64,000 bases of DNA from Erigeron canadensis (taxonomy: Eukaryota > Streptophyta > Magnoliopsida > Asterales > Asteraceae), in contig NC_057766.1 of assembly GCF_010389155.1 (NCBI RefSeq), forward strand, positions 2,170,001 to 2,234,000. Direction: 5' to 3'. Both the position numbers and the translations under genes were made by a program. Shown here one piece after another: positions 22,167 through 34,713 of this stretch; the first letter of the stretch is position 1; each line of letters begins with the position of its first letter. The notes beneath the pieces were generated by a model. That model made no database searches, had not been told where the DNA came from, and worked only from the letters and a program-made list of their open reading frames with translations.

Positions 22167-25100
22167 TTTATTGGAGCTTTGCATAAGGTACACATCTCAA
22201 TTCTATTCTTTGTTAATTAATTTGATTGCATATATGTTTCGATTCTTCCGTTGCGCTTACTCGTGATTATATGTATGATTATATGCTTATAATCTAACAT
22301 ATGTAAATGCTTACAACCTCCGAAATTTATACAAAATGGTGTTAGTGGGTCAATGGAAGTTGACATACAAAGTTTCTTATTATTTCCCAAACCTGTTTTA
22401 AGCCGTTATCAAACCCACCTCTCTTGACACCTAATTTTTCCTATCTACGTCAAGCTTATCGCATTAAGTATGTATGTTTTCAATCATTGTATTTGTGATG
22501 CAAAACAACTATACTTAGAAATATGCACTAAAACCACCGAACTTTGCAATTTCTTCTATTTTCAGAAATAGTCATTTCGTCTGAAAAAACTATGTACTTA
22601 TTTTACTCAAAGTTTAACATAGCCAGTGGATAAAAGATGATGAGACTACGAGATATAATAGCCACAGAATTGAAACTCAGGTTTTCGTCTAAATACTTCT
22701 AGAGATGAAAATAATCTAGTTATTTTAATAATACAGTTTCCATTTACCAAGAACATAAAATGGACAAAAATGTGAAAGGATTGACCATTACCCAACCAGC
22801 CCCACATACCCATTTTGCCGCTCTAATAAATTAAAGAATACAATACCTGGAGCCTTCAAGCCACATTTCAGTGACTAATGTTTCACCAGGATAAACATGC
22901 AACAGAAATCTGCCCGAAATGGCTTTAACAAGATTTGCATCTCCATTGCAGATAGTTTTGACGATAGCCCTAACAGCAAAGCCTAGGGTGCACAGCCCGT
23001 GAAGTATCGGACGTGAAAACCTTCACGAGTAGTCAAGTAAATAATAGGTGCAAGAAATAGCATAAACTTGCATAAGTTACAACAGATGCTCAATAAGTAT
23101 AACAAGATGAAAAACCATAAGTGATGATGGATTCTAACGAAACAATTGTAACTGTAAATAACAATCGATTTGTAAATTATGAACCCACTTCAAGAATGTG
23201 CTGGCTCCGTATAATGTGCAGTCATCGAAGTTGAAAAATTAGCACTCCCCCCATCCCATACAAATGGAACATTTGACTAAACATATAGTTCAGAAGAATT
23301 GTTTGCATACTATTCATATATATAATATCCTCAACAAAACAAGTATCTTATGAGTGATAACTAAACGAGACAATTTTGATCCATTTACCTAAAAATGGGT
23401 TAACTTTAAATTCAGTACATTAAATGCATAAAATTAAGATACCTAGCTGAAAATGAGAAAGTCAAAGAAATCTAACAAGTCAAAAGTCACCAAAAGTGTA
23501 CTCAAATGCTTACAACCTCCTAAATTTCTTTATCTAAAACAGTATAGTACTTTTTAAATAGTACCTTCGTGTAATCATAACTAAGAGACCAACTATCCAC
23601 AAATTCCAAATAACTGGATATAAAATTGTAGGCATGTCTCTGCTGTTCAAAATAAAAATAAAAATTGTAGGCATGTCAACCCGACCAGTCCTGTTTTGCC
23701 CTACTAAAGAGATTGCCTTAACACGAACTCGATTTGACATGCTAAACAGCCTGCCAATTAAGGCTATCGATATTTTATTTAAGTGGTCAATTGGTGAAGA
23801 GCCGAAGAGGTCACTTAATTAGAATGAAGTCTGGACTTTTTAAGGTATGAAGATTAGTAAATGGATATATCTTTCATCCACCTTTTGATGAAAAAAGATG
23901 TTCAACTATATGTTCCTACGACTATTGTTGACCATTTTACCCCTGCTTGGAATAAAAAACATGCTAAGAAACTGATCATCTATATGGGTATTCTTTTATA
24001 CCCCAAAGAGTTCAAGTTTATAGCACAAAGACCTTAAGGATAATAAACACATGAGTTCACTAACAAAAAGTTATAGTAATATAAAAATACAGCCAGCGGT
24101 ATGATATAGATCTGAAGTTACAATAGAAAGAAAGTCAGGGGTTAAGTGTCAGTTTTATAATTAGTTAATTAATTATAGTAATGTCTTGGTGGACAAGTTA
24201 GGGCTTTGTCTGGTGGTTCTTTAAATAAGGTTGATAGCCAATTGTTTAGGTCGTGGAGTCTTTTAATTAATTGTTCTTAGGAACTTAGGGCCGCTGGGAC
24301 ATTAATCCAGACAGCAGGCTACTGGAGCCTATCCAGACTATCATTTGATTGTTACAGCCGACTTCCGTTGGCTTTGTTTGTGTTATTCAATCGTGTTTTG
24401 CTGTTTAGCTTGTTTGTTCATATCACAGTATTGACACATTTACGGAAAGTTTGAGGTTCTAGAATCCATCTATGTGGCCAAATGAGTAAATAAAATTAGC
24501 TAAAATAGTAACGGCTATCAGAATTTAAATGAGTCTAAAGTCATGCAAAGTGAATTTGAATACTTACAAAAACCCCCACCTAAAAATGTTTTACTTGAAA
24601 ATGTGATATTATTGATCCTAATACTTTCAACAACATTTAACACATTAACTATTTAGAGTAATCTACAGATAGGATCGGAAAGTAAGCGGTAACCTGGCCA
24701 CTTTTCATATGACCCATTTCAACCCCTTGCCTTATCCAACCCGCCCATTCTTTTCACCTCTAAAATAAACAAAATAATGCAACTGGCAACATCTATGAAG
24801 CTAAGCACATACCCTGCAACTTCTGCAATCTTAGGATCTGAATGCAAAGGGTTGTAATCACCAGAAAGCCTGTATAGCAGTGCCTGCATAACAAAAGAAC
24901 TTAGGTGTCATGAAACTTACACCCAATAAAAGACTTGGCATCAACCATGATAAGCAGATAAGGATTGTTAGCCAATCCCTAAATACATGTGCCAGTACTC
25001 ATATAGAAAGAAAAGACACTTTGCTCGACAGATAATTCAGAGGGACGCTTCGATGTGTGTATGAAGTGCTTTTGGTTGTTTGAAGTTGCAAAATCAAGAG

Positions 25101-28100
25101 TGTTTGGCAAGACCTGATTCTTATTCTTATTTTATATTAGTTATGACCATATAAGTCAGATTTGGAGAAACAGGGAAGTTTAAAGTTGTGCAAAACTTGG
25201 TCTGGACGGACAAACACGATAGTCAAATTGAGACAGCGCCAAACTAATTATCTTTGGGGTACATGCTGATATGCTATGTAACTATATTGAGTGTCTGATT
25301 CAAAAAGAGAACTGAAATGAATCAAACTAGTGTTCTTCATTTCTAAACCTTAAACAACGTTTTAGACTTCTATCTTCAAAAATTAACAGAATCCAGTATA
25401 TTTTTTTTGGTTTCAGTCTCCTTTTATATTTTATAGCATTATTATACAACATGCCGTGAGAATTACTATATAAACAGCTTGATTATAAATATCACACTGT
25501 TAGTGTTCACAAATTCGGCAGTGACTAGGCTTAAACACCTGTGGTGGCTGAGTACATTCCTCATGTACTACAAATGGTTGAGTCTTTGGAGTTTTTGAAG
25601 TTGTCTGATCCCTCGGATACTTGGAAAATGAATATGGTTGAGATGATTTTGAGAAGCCACCAGCACCCCTCAAATAAACCGTTGTTCTGAGAAAACACTA
25701 GCTGTGTCAAACAGATCATACTGATACACACATTATTACTAAATACAATCAATAGATTTGGCAGAATGGGTGGGTCAGGTGATGACCAAAATGCAGAAAC
25801 TTTTAATGATTGTTGAAGCAAAATGGGTGGGTCAGGTGACGGCTAAATGCAGAAACAATTTTTTTCTTTTCTTTATATAATTTCATAAATAATATCATAA
25901 TTAGAACTAGATAATTACAACATTACGAGATTTTATATAAATTCCATTTTGAACCACTTTAATTTTATTTGGGTCTTCTACGTTTACCCATTTGACCAGT
26001 TAGAAGAAAAATAAACCCAAACTGACCAATTTACCCAGAAATGGAAAAATTACCCCCTCTGTCAATCAACGAGTACTAACCTGTTCATGCATAGTGGTTC
26101 ACCAGTCTCTTTTACATAACTCAAAACTTCAATCTCAAGAATTGTAGCCTTGCCTATTCAAAAAAAATGAAAGAATTTATTACTGAAGAAGTTTCAACTT
26201 TATCTATGACCTAAGAATATATATTGTTAATGCTGATCTTCCCTACTTTTTATCAAAGGTACATTAAAGGTTATCAACTTTATTCCAATTTCCATTTCAT
26301 GTAAAAGGTTTTGCCCTGTAAAAACTTCTAAAATTTCAACTTCAGGTGATCTTTAGTTTCGTAGCACTAACCAGTTGTTAGTGCCATCTCAAAAAGTCAA
26401 CATGTTCAAAATATTAACACCTTTTACTTGACTTTAACTGAAACTTACAAAATGTGTGGCCAAAAAAGTTGGGAGTCTAATATTAAGTTTGGATCAACTG
26501 ATTCTATTATTTTGCAACGGGTGGATCAAGTGAAATATCCAGTTTCTGATAAGCCAACAAACCTTTATCATGCAATCCAACAATGCTCGCCTTGTTCAGA
26601 AGCTGAGAGAGAAAGGAACAGTAAGGATAAAGGTTAACAGCAAAACGAACATAGCGACAACAAACTGATTACTAACTTGACATGACAATTTTAACCCATC
26701 AATGTAAGAACAGTTCAACTTGAGTTACAGTATTGGTAACAGGTCAAACACATAAAGGTAAAACTAAACATATAATAGAAAACAAAACGTGCTAAACATA
26801 TTAAAGCTTTCCAAGAAAAACTCAAATGTTAAGAACCTCCTGATTTGCTTCATTCATAAGGTATTGGATCATTTTAATTAATAATACTTTGTAAACATAT
26901 TCAAAAACAAAAATATTCATGAACAGAAAAAATTGCTGGCATGTCAAGCTGATCCCACCCAATACATTACTTGCATGAACTAGAACTTTCACAGCCTGTT
27001 ACAATAAACAGCTATACTAGAATGAAGAAATTGCAGACTAGATTCTCACCACACAATTAGAAGGTAAAGGCTTATAAATCTCAATATACTGTTGCCCATG
27101 TAAAAGAAGGCGTGGATCATACCTGAAAGCATGTTAGAACAAGCTTTAGGTAAGAGCCAACTCAAGGATGTGAAATAGATAATATTTTGGTAATAAATAA
27201 TCGTCACTTACATAAATCCTGGCAACTCCCCAATTTTAGACATTAGCCCCATGGTAAATAAAGCAGCAAACGTTGGAAACACCTACACACAAAGATTAAA
27301 ATTAAAAAAAAAAAAAAAAGAAGCATAACATAATTAAAAAGGTAAGGCATGAGGTGCATCGTTTAGACTTAAGAACTCAATGCTTATCTGCATAAACCAT
27401 TCTTTCAATAAGATATGGAAACATATATGAGACTATAGAGCCTGCAATGAATGTTTCAACCTCAGATAGGTTGCAAGTTGCAACAGATGGATCCATGATT
27501 ACTAATCAGGTTTACATACGAATAGATCATTTCAAATTATTTTATTTATGATGAGTCAAACTGGTGACATAGTAAACAACTTAAATAAGAACGGGGCGAA
27601 AGTCGCCCAGAGAGCATTTAACCAATTAAATATTCTAAAACATTTTATTTAGAAAACTTAGATTATTGTTAAAATAATATATATCTTTTGCAACCATATG
27701 TGACACACATATATATAAAAAACCTTAAGACTCTTCGAGAACAAGTGTTTCATTTCCAGCGCTAGGCGACAACCTGTGCAAAAAAATGTATCCATTTTGA
27801 CCGACCCTCCCTTTTTTGACCATCTCTACTAATCAAAAGACGTAGCCTGAAGTTTTTCAAGACATACACTTTTTTTTTACTCTAACTTCTTTTTTTTTCT
27901 CATCAGTAGACCACATATGCCAATTTGTTACTGGATCTGGTTATACGTACATGTTTGGATATACTAATAAACCATTATGAAAGATTAAAAAAGAAAGCAT
28001 ATCCAATCTGACACACCTGGATAGATTGTTGCCCATCTTCATGATACAGATATTTGAGCTCCTTCTCATCTAATGCATCTTTGGCACATGCTCCAATCCC

Positions 28101-29336
28101 GAGGGCATATAGTGCAACATCTCTGTTTAGATGAAAGGAAAGGAAGTGATGAGCGAAAGTAAGAATCCGACTTCAAGATTGTATCAACAGGTAAATAGTA
28201 CATATATTGTCATTAATCTTCAGCCTACCTTTCACTATAGGTGTGTGTCGTCTGCAACAAAATAGGACAGATTCGAATTAAAAAGTTGACATTATATACA
28301 CTGGTTCAACAACTTTCAATTTAACTTTTCTACAAGTATAGAGCAGCACTAGCACTATACATAGCATGCATTAAAGTGATAATTTAATATTTGATCCGAT
28401 ATGATAAGAAAAATGGTTGATGAAAACCACCACCTGATCAAAAAACAGAAATCAAGAAGATTCTCAGTGAAATAATTTATTGCATTTTTACATGTGCCAT
28501 TTTTCAAATCATAACCAATGTTTACTATGCCAACCAAAAACGATAGTTCCACGAGACGGCTGTATAAGTTTGGAGACCCAAAAAGTTACATAAATGATCC
28601 GACAAGCTGATCTAACGGACTTGCTACTGCGTTTTTCCATTACGCATTTTGTCAAAGCTATCCACAAAATCAACCCATCGTACAAATATCGAGAGTGTGG
28701 TTAAATGTGCCAATTGACATGAGCAAGTGTCACTCCATATACAATTAGTTATAAGATTTGATAGCGGTAAAATGTTTATCACTTAACCACTGGATAATAG
28801 CCCAGTGGCCACCAGCCGCCACTTCCCGGGGGATCCTGGGTTCGAGTCTTGACAAAGGCAAACTTGAGATAATCAAGGGATTATTAAGTGGCTGAGATTC
28901 ACCAGGACACTAGCCTAACCCGGGGATTAGTGGGTGCCAAATGGTGGGTTCCTATCCAATTACTTTTTTAAAAAATGTTTATCACTTAATCTTCTGTTAG
29001 TGATTTAGAAGTTAATTGACAGTGGGCAAGTAAATGCTCTCAACACACATCTCTCAAGCATAAGTTCGATCAGGCGTCGCAAATATAAGTTTGATCGTGG
29101 TCATACATATATACTTGTTAAGATAGAATTGGTATTTTCGTGGTTTCGGCAACAGCTTCTAATAAGAATTAAACAGTTTAATCTTACTTTACTTTCGGTA
29201 ATACTTAACTTCTAAATCAGTTATGCTTATACAAGTAGGTAGCAAAAAATAAAATAAAATAATAAAAAAATACCTGTGGGAATTTGTGATTGATAATAAG
29301 CTCTGGATTCATTACGGAATCTTGTTGGTCACTCAT
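20971..29336 (-). CDS. ECH2: Peroxisomal enoyl-CoA hydratase 2
   Basis: Eleven exons (minus strand order): 29336-29274, 28251-28229, 28122-28017, 27282-27212, 27122-27050, 26602-26563, 26153-26081, 25686-25539, 24883-24813, 23020-22847, 21061-20971, giving 933 bp and 310 residues, close to the roughly 309 of Arabidopsis ECH2. All phases join. The protein is a double hot-dog MaoC-type hydratase 2. Residues 203-216 read [14 protein letters not shown], holding the hydratase-2 motif with presumed catalytic Asp208 and His213. The C-terminus SSL matches the peroxisomal targeting end of plant ECH2. It hydrates 2-trans-enoyl-CoA to the (3R)-hydroxyacyl-CoA, needed for beta-oxidation of unsaturated fatty acids and for conversion of indole-3-butyric acid to auxin. 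The exon 10 acceptor (CGTGAAG) is weak but is supported by protein continuity. Introns carry solo LTRs and a SINE. Confidence 0.93.
21311..22299. mobile_element. Probable solo LTR in ECH2 intron 10
   Basis: The segment starts TGTTGGAG and ends TCTAACA, an inverted terminal match of the TG..CA type. The flanks CATGT and TATGT match at 4 of 5 positions. It contains a TATA-like CTATATATAGAGGGC (about 21635) followed by a T/C-rich leader, as LTR promoters do. A long G-run lies at about 21547-21567. A 243-bp internal unit is duplicated in tandem. No internal retrotransposon genes are present. Confidence 0.6.
21747..22203. repeat. 243-bp tandem duplication, each copy with an (AAT)n tract
   Basis: The unit beginning CGTGTTTTGCTTCGGTTCGA at 21747 recurs at 21990 almost unchanged. 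Each copy ends in an (AAT)n microsatellite (about 21879-21952 and 22122-22166) followed by ATTTATTGGAGC. The first tract is clearly longer than the second, so the microsatellites diverged after the duplication. Confidence 0.85.
24102..24425. mobile_element. Possible small solo LTR in ECH2 intron 9
   Basis: The segment starts TGATATAG and ends CATATCA. The flanks CGGTA (24097-24101) and CAGTA (24426-24430) match at 4 of 5 positions. A TATA-like TTTAAATAAGG occurs at about 24222. These are LTR-like properties, but no second copy is present here for comparison. Confidence 0.4.
28787..28971 (+). mobile_element. tRNA-derived SINE with 18-bp target duplication
   Basis: TAGCCCAGTGG (A box) and GGTTCGAGTC (B box) form an internal RNA polymerase III promoter, and the element ends in a T-rich tail. 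An 18-bp sequence, AAAATGTTTATCACTTAA, occurs directly before (28769-28786) and after (28972-28989). This is a clean retroposition signature. It lies in ECH2 intron 1, opposite to the direction of the gene. Confidence 0.88.
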
Positions 29337-29890
29337 GGTTCCTCTTTTTGCTAATTACAAATACCAGAAGATAGTTATAGATAGATTGATTGATTATTAC
29401 AGTACAATATATAGATATATAAATTTATACGATTTTAATTGAACAAATATGTATATATTAGTAAGAATTAAGAAAGAATGAGCTAAAGACAGGAAGCTAA
29501 CCAAATACAGTAGCGATTTCCTTTCTATATAGTATAAAATACAAGAAGATTGTATTTTGCTTTTATAATTTATAATTTAGAAGATTCGTATTATATACGG
29601 TGTATATACTGTACGAATACTATAATAGAATCATAGATAGGATAGGATAGGATACAATAGGGCCCAAAGTAACTTGGGGGCAATACACGGCCCAATACTC
29701 AACAGCAACACAAACTTGGGGGCAATTCATGTAAAAATGGACAACCATGTAGAAATTCATATCTCGTTTTGATGGTGCATATAAACTTCATCAGTATCCT
29801 TAAAATGTTTAATTAGTAAATCAACACAAACTTTATCTATTTATCTTATAAGTATTTAATCATATCTTGAAACTTTTTAAACCTCTCTTG

Positions 29891-30068
29891 ATAGGAAAAT
29901 GATTAATGTAACTCATATGCCTAAAAATCAACCTAAAACCTTAAGAATTTGACATGTGAATTCCACTAATTCTCTTTCCAATTTTGGTCCCTCATTTGTC
30001 CACATGTCATCATCTTACTATTAGGCATATCTTTAGACACAACAATTAGGTTGATTTATCATTATCTA
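29891..30068 (-). mobile_element. Short TIR repeat, copy 2 (inverted relative to 7.5 kb)
   Basis: It is the reverse complement of the segment at 7522-7696, with matching ends (AAAATGATTAAT and GATTTATCATTAT) and interior. It lies about 550 bp upstream of the ECH2 start codon. Confidence 0.6.
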
Positions 30069-31635
30069 ACTATATGTGTAACACCCCAATTATTTTAAGG
30101 TAAAAGAAATTAACCCCTTTTTATAGTTTTGACATTTAATTAATTTCCTAGTATCTTGTTTTTAGTTATGGGGTTAATTTAGTTGAAACTTTAGTAGATA
30201 GCGGGTAAAATACCCACAAAAAGGTGGGATGGGTCGTGGCATCCCCTGAAAGTGCCAGCCATCCATATGACTTATGAGTCATATTCCACTTCTCTTCATC
30301 TCTACTTCTTCATGCAATTCCACCCCTTTCCCTCAAAATCAAAAGCTTAATTCTCTCTAATTCAAAAAGGGAAATCATCATACTAAACATCACCATCATA
30401 TAATCTTCATTCAAGAAATTGAAAAGCTAGGGTTGTGGGTTTTGAGTGGTGGTGGCCGGAAATTTCGAAGAAGAGGGAGAAAGGAGGACTTTCAATTTAA
30501 GTCTTGAATTAGCTCATTTAATCTTGAGGTATTGAATTCCCTTAATTTAGTTTTTATCTTTCTTTTGAAATTAGGGTTCATGGATGAACCAAATTGGGGG
30601 GTTTTGCTAGAAATTGAATTATGGTTAATTTTTCCCAATTCCTTAGTTAACCTAGTTGTCATTGAGTTATATAATGTGTTTGATTATGAAATTGATAAAC
30701 TCTTGTGATAAATTGAAGTTATGAGAAAAGATGAATCTTTTTGCTAGTTATTGAAAAGATGATGAAAATGGTAGAATGAGCTACCTAGTGTTATTATAAG
30801 AATGAGAGTAACTCAATGACAAATGGGTTGGGTTTTGGGTTTAGAAAAGGCTAGCAAGTGTGTATGACTAGGTTAAGCTAGTCAAATTGTGAATAAAAGC
30901 TTATGCATTTTATGATATGATCATAGGTTGAGCTTGTTGAGCATTATTGTTTAGCTTTGTTGTCGTTGTTGCGGAGGAGGTAAGTATATTTGCATACTTT
31001 TATGTTTACGTTGGGTCAATTACCATGAGATGTGAATGTTCCAAGCATGGTAATTGATTTGGCATGAAGCCAATGTGGGGCATTGTTTATGAGGCCTAAG
31101 AAAGGGGCTATGAACTCACCTTGGTTTCCAAGCAACAATAACGAGTTAACAAAGGGTTATTAACGCTCACCGACCGCTACGAGTCCACAACCTATGAATG
31201 TATATCATAATATCATCAAAGTCAACTCTATAACCCTAAACAAGTTCATTTAGTAAGTTTAAACCGAGTCACAAACCCAAAAACGCTTAAACAACTTTTC
31301 CGAGTAAGAACAAGACACTTTGACAAGACATTTTTAGAAATGGAAATGGATTTACTTCAAAAGGATTATACCATGAGAAAGTAGACTCTCCCACAATTTC
31401 AAAGATAGGTCATATGTCCAAAACGGACTTACGGATCAAAAGATATATGTATATATATGTATATAGTTTGAGTTAAAATCTCAATTTTGGTTCCAAAACT
31501 GACTCACGACTTTGAACGAATGGTTTGTCTTGTGTAGAGCACCAATAAGGTCATAAGAGGACATTTCGGAAAGGTCGGGACGATCCTAGGATAACTAAAG
31601 TCGAGCTAGGAAATGTTTCAATAAATAAAGGCACC

Positions 31636-31721
31636 AACTGCGCCGCAGTAACAGACTGCGCAGCAGTGTTTCTTCACTGCGCTGCAGTCAAGGATCCTGC
31701 CCAGCCACTGCGCCGCAGCCT
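31636..31721. repeat. Cluster of four ACTGCGCCGCAGT-type palindromes
   Basis: Near-palindromes start at 31637, 31655, 31676 and 31708 (ACTGCGCCGCAGT and variants). They are the reverse complement of the core in the larger array at 33421-33616. Confidence 0.75.
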
Positions 31722-33420
31722 GGAATTACTGCCCAGCAAGCCCAGGTCTGCACCTGGTCGACCAGCAGCCCCCAAATGAGCCAAACACTACCCCAAGACC
31801 TTCAAAACTGACCCATGAACCCCCAAAACTAACACTTAACCTCAAATTCGACTTTGTGAAGCTCAAACACACATAAATGGACGTGGGTAAACAATTCCCA
31901 ACCCACAATTTCATTCCATAACATCAATTAGATGTTGATTTTCGGCCAAGACTTCACCAAGAACACCAAAACCCTAAATCGACCTAAACCAATTTTTGAA
32001 GGGAAAAAGACTCACTTAAGGTATACACAAGTATTCTTAGACATGGTTGGGCATAACCCACTTCATCATTTCGACCCATTATCAAATTAACAAGAAAATT
32101 TTGTTTTTGACCCATTTATCAACAAGAACCCTAATTCGACTTTTGGCTCAATTTGTGACCCGGAAACACTTGAATATGATTAGAAACATGATTATAAACA
32201 TGTAATGGTGAATATGAGATAGTTTTAACTTACCAAATCTTCTACCAAAGTGTCAAACCCGAAAATGACCCGAATTGGATGATTTCTTACACTTATAAAC
32301 CCAAATTTTGATATGTTGATAAGATGATGATATAAATGAATAACCCTAACAAAATCTTGTTTGAAACATTTAATTTGATGTATTAATTTTAGAGAGAAGG
32401 AGGAGAGTGCAAGAGAGTTAAATGCTCTTGCATTTAATAGAGAGAAAGAGATAAGGAAAATGAATGAATGAGAGGGAGAGAGGTGTAAGACTTTGGTTGG
32501 GTCATGGGTATGGGTCTAGGATATGGGTTGACCCATGGATAGTTCATTTACTTAATCAATCTAGTTACACCACAAGTTAGCAATCGACAGTTACATTAAC
32601 GACCATTCGATCTCATAAAACACCTTGAATATTATGTAAACACAACTTGATTAAAAATGATCATTATATATATATAAAATGTATATTCACCTTGAACACA
32701 ATTAAATCATAGCCAAACTCGATCATATATAGAGTAAATGATCATTATCAATCAAATGTACACAAAACTAACGGGTCAACAAAAGTCAAATTTCTCGAAT
32801 GTTACACCATATATGTATTGTTTGTGTGCAAAGTGAATATGTAAATGTGACATGACGATGCCATAGGTTACATGTGAAAGTCCTTGTACTATGCCCTCCT
32901 TCGTATTCGTAAATGTATACAAGTATACTCACTAAGCCTTTGCTCATATTTTAGTTGTTTACACTCTTATAGGTAGTTCCAGAAGAAGGAACTAGTGTTG
33001 TTGATTTGAAGAAAATTGAATAGAGCTTGAAGTAACCTTTGGAAGTTCTTGAAGGTATTTAGGTCATCCTTGGATGGATGACAATCTTTTGGTGTAGATA
33101 CCTAGTTGTCCCTCTCCTTTGGCTCATGGTACATTTTGTTTTGGAGTCATGTTTCGGTAACATTTCTGTAAATGTCCAAGTTGTAAAGTCTTTGAAAAAT
33201 GGTATTGTTGTTTATGGGAGAAAATGTTGCCAAAACGGGTAAATGACCCGTTTGGGTTGTTCTTGGATTTGTGAAACAAGTTATGTTGTAATTATGTTTG
33301 TAAGGCGTCTACTTTGCTGTTGGAAACCTTTGAAAAGTGTTTTGAGAAGTTCGCTTTAAAATTTGAAGTTTGCAAGTTGGATCAAGTGTTAAAATGAGTT
33401 TAGGGTTGCTGTCAGGTGGT

Positions 33421-33616
33421 CCACTGCGGCGCAGTGGGGGTGACTTTGCCCACTACGGCGCAGTGGAATCCCACGGAAACAATGTTGGTTCTTCCCACTG
33501 CGGCTCAGTGGGAGATGTAACGAACCCACTGCGACGCAGTGGGACATATTCCAGTTCTGGCCGAGGATATCCACTGCGGTGCAGTGGGGAGTCCTCGACC
33601 CACTGCGGCGCAGTGG
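33421..33616. repeat. Array of six 17-bp palindromes at alternating spacing
   Basis: CCACTGCGGCGCAGTGG or one-base variants occur at 33421, 33450, 33495, 33526, 33571 and 33600, so the start-to-start steps are 29, 45, 31, 45 and 29. Each unit can fold into a GC-rich hairpin. The spacers differ in sequence. The 99-codon ORF through it reads repeats out of register and is not a gene. Confidence 0.85.
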
Positions 33617-33910
33617 GGGTTAAAAAAAAATCTCTTATGTTTTCGGTTTATCGAGTCTGGTCCTTTTAATATGACAAGTAATAAATAGTTATGTGAGTTA
33701 TAATAGGCAAAGTTGTCAACTTGTGACTTTTGACTCGATTTGAAAAACTTGAACTTTTGACTCAGGACTCGATTCATAAACTTGATTCGTGAGATTTTTT
33801 TATACATAATATAATCAATATATATGTGACATATTTAAAAACAAAGTATAAGTAAATTATTTTAATATATTTATTAATAGATTAAATAATCAATAGTTTT
33901 GAGTAATAAA

Positions 33911-33990
33911 CTAGTATTTCTACCCGGGCGTTGCCTCGGGAGAAAAACATAACTCTGGTGATAAAAGTTACAAAAACATTAAGCCGAAAA
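33911..33990 (-). mobile_element. Helitron-like 3' end (reverse orientation)
   Basis: On the minus strand a GC-rich hairpin CCCGAGGCAACGCCCGGG is followed by TAGAAATA and then CTAG (33911-33914) and T. The body would extend to the right. The distant end is not identified. Confidence 0.55.
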
Positions 33991-34299
33991 ACAAAATTTG
34001 CGTGACAAAAGTTAAGAAAATAAAAGTTGTGGTTCAAAGTAAAGAATATGAAACTTTGGTAATAAATTTAGAAATCAAAAGTTATATCGTAAAAGAAAAT
34101 AAAAGAAAACTTTCAGAGCAAAGTTCAAAAACAAAGTTATATGAAAAAAAGTACAAAAGTTAATAAACTTTATACCTAAAAACAAAGTTTGTATTGAAAG
34201 TTTAAAAAGCAAGAGCTATGTGACGAAAGGTAAAAGAGAAAATGTAAAAAAAAAAAAAAAATTGGTGGAAAGTTTAAAAAGTAAAAGTTATGTAGTAAA

Positions 34300-34580
34300 A
34301 AAAGAAAGAAAATAAGAGTCGTTAAGTCCGTCACTTAACAGTCGTTAGGTCTGTTACCTAACCGTCGTTAAATCCGTTAATTATAAAGGCTTGTACCTTA
34401 TGCTAAAGGGGGAGTACTTTTAACTACAATAAAAAAAAGAAAATAAGGGTCGTTAAGTCCATCATCTAACAATCGTTAAATCTGTCACCTGACGGTCGTT
34501 AAGTTAGTTAATTTTGTTGGATGTTTTAAAGGGTAGTACTTTATGCTAAAGGGGAAGTACTTTTAGCTACAGTAACTCCC
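34300..34580. repeat. About 130-bp imperfect tandem duplication
   Basis: A block containing GTCGTTAAGTCCGTCAC, three or so TCGTTAA motifs and TTATGCTAAAGGGGGAGTAC is repeated once with divergence. It lies inside the stretch that follows the Helitron-like end. Confidence 0.7.
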
Positions 34581-34713
34581 CCTCACAAAGCAAAGTTGCT
34601 TTTTAGTAGTATTATATAATTTGTAATTTAATTTTAAATTGTAGTAAAAAAAAAAATCAAAAATACATATTCATTGCTCGTAAAACTCGTGACTCAACAA
34701 GTATGGTTTTCAG

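Larger units (their letters stand above)
30078..33700. mobile_element. LTR-derived noncoding region, apparently nested
   Basis: TGTAACACCCC at 30078 looks like an LTR start, and the reverse complement of a second start (TGTAACATTCG) lies at 32812, suggesting an inverted LTR inserted into the first. Both parts contain leader-like sequence and clusters of ACTGCGSCGCAGT palindromes. No gag or pol domain was found. Ends and target duplications could not be fixed, so the nested reading is an inference. A lncRNA locus is an alternative. Confidence 0.4.

Noticed and set aside
28793..28860. Stand-alone tRNA gene
   Set aside because: The tRNA-like head is part of a 185-bp SINE bounded by an 18-bp target duplication.
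33370..33807. CRISPR-like array or protein-coding repeat
   Set aside because: The units are palindromes with short uneven spacers in a plant genome, with no cas genes. The ORFs through them change register between units.
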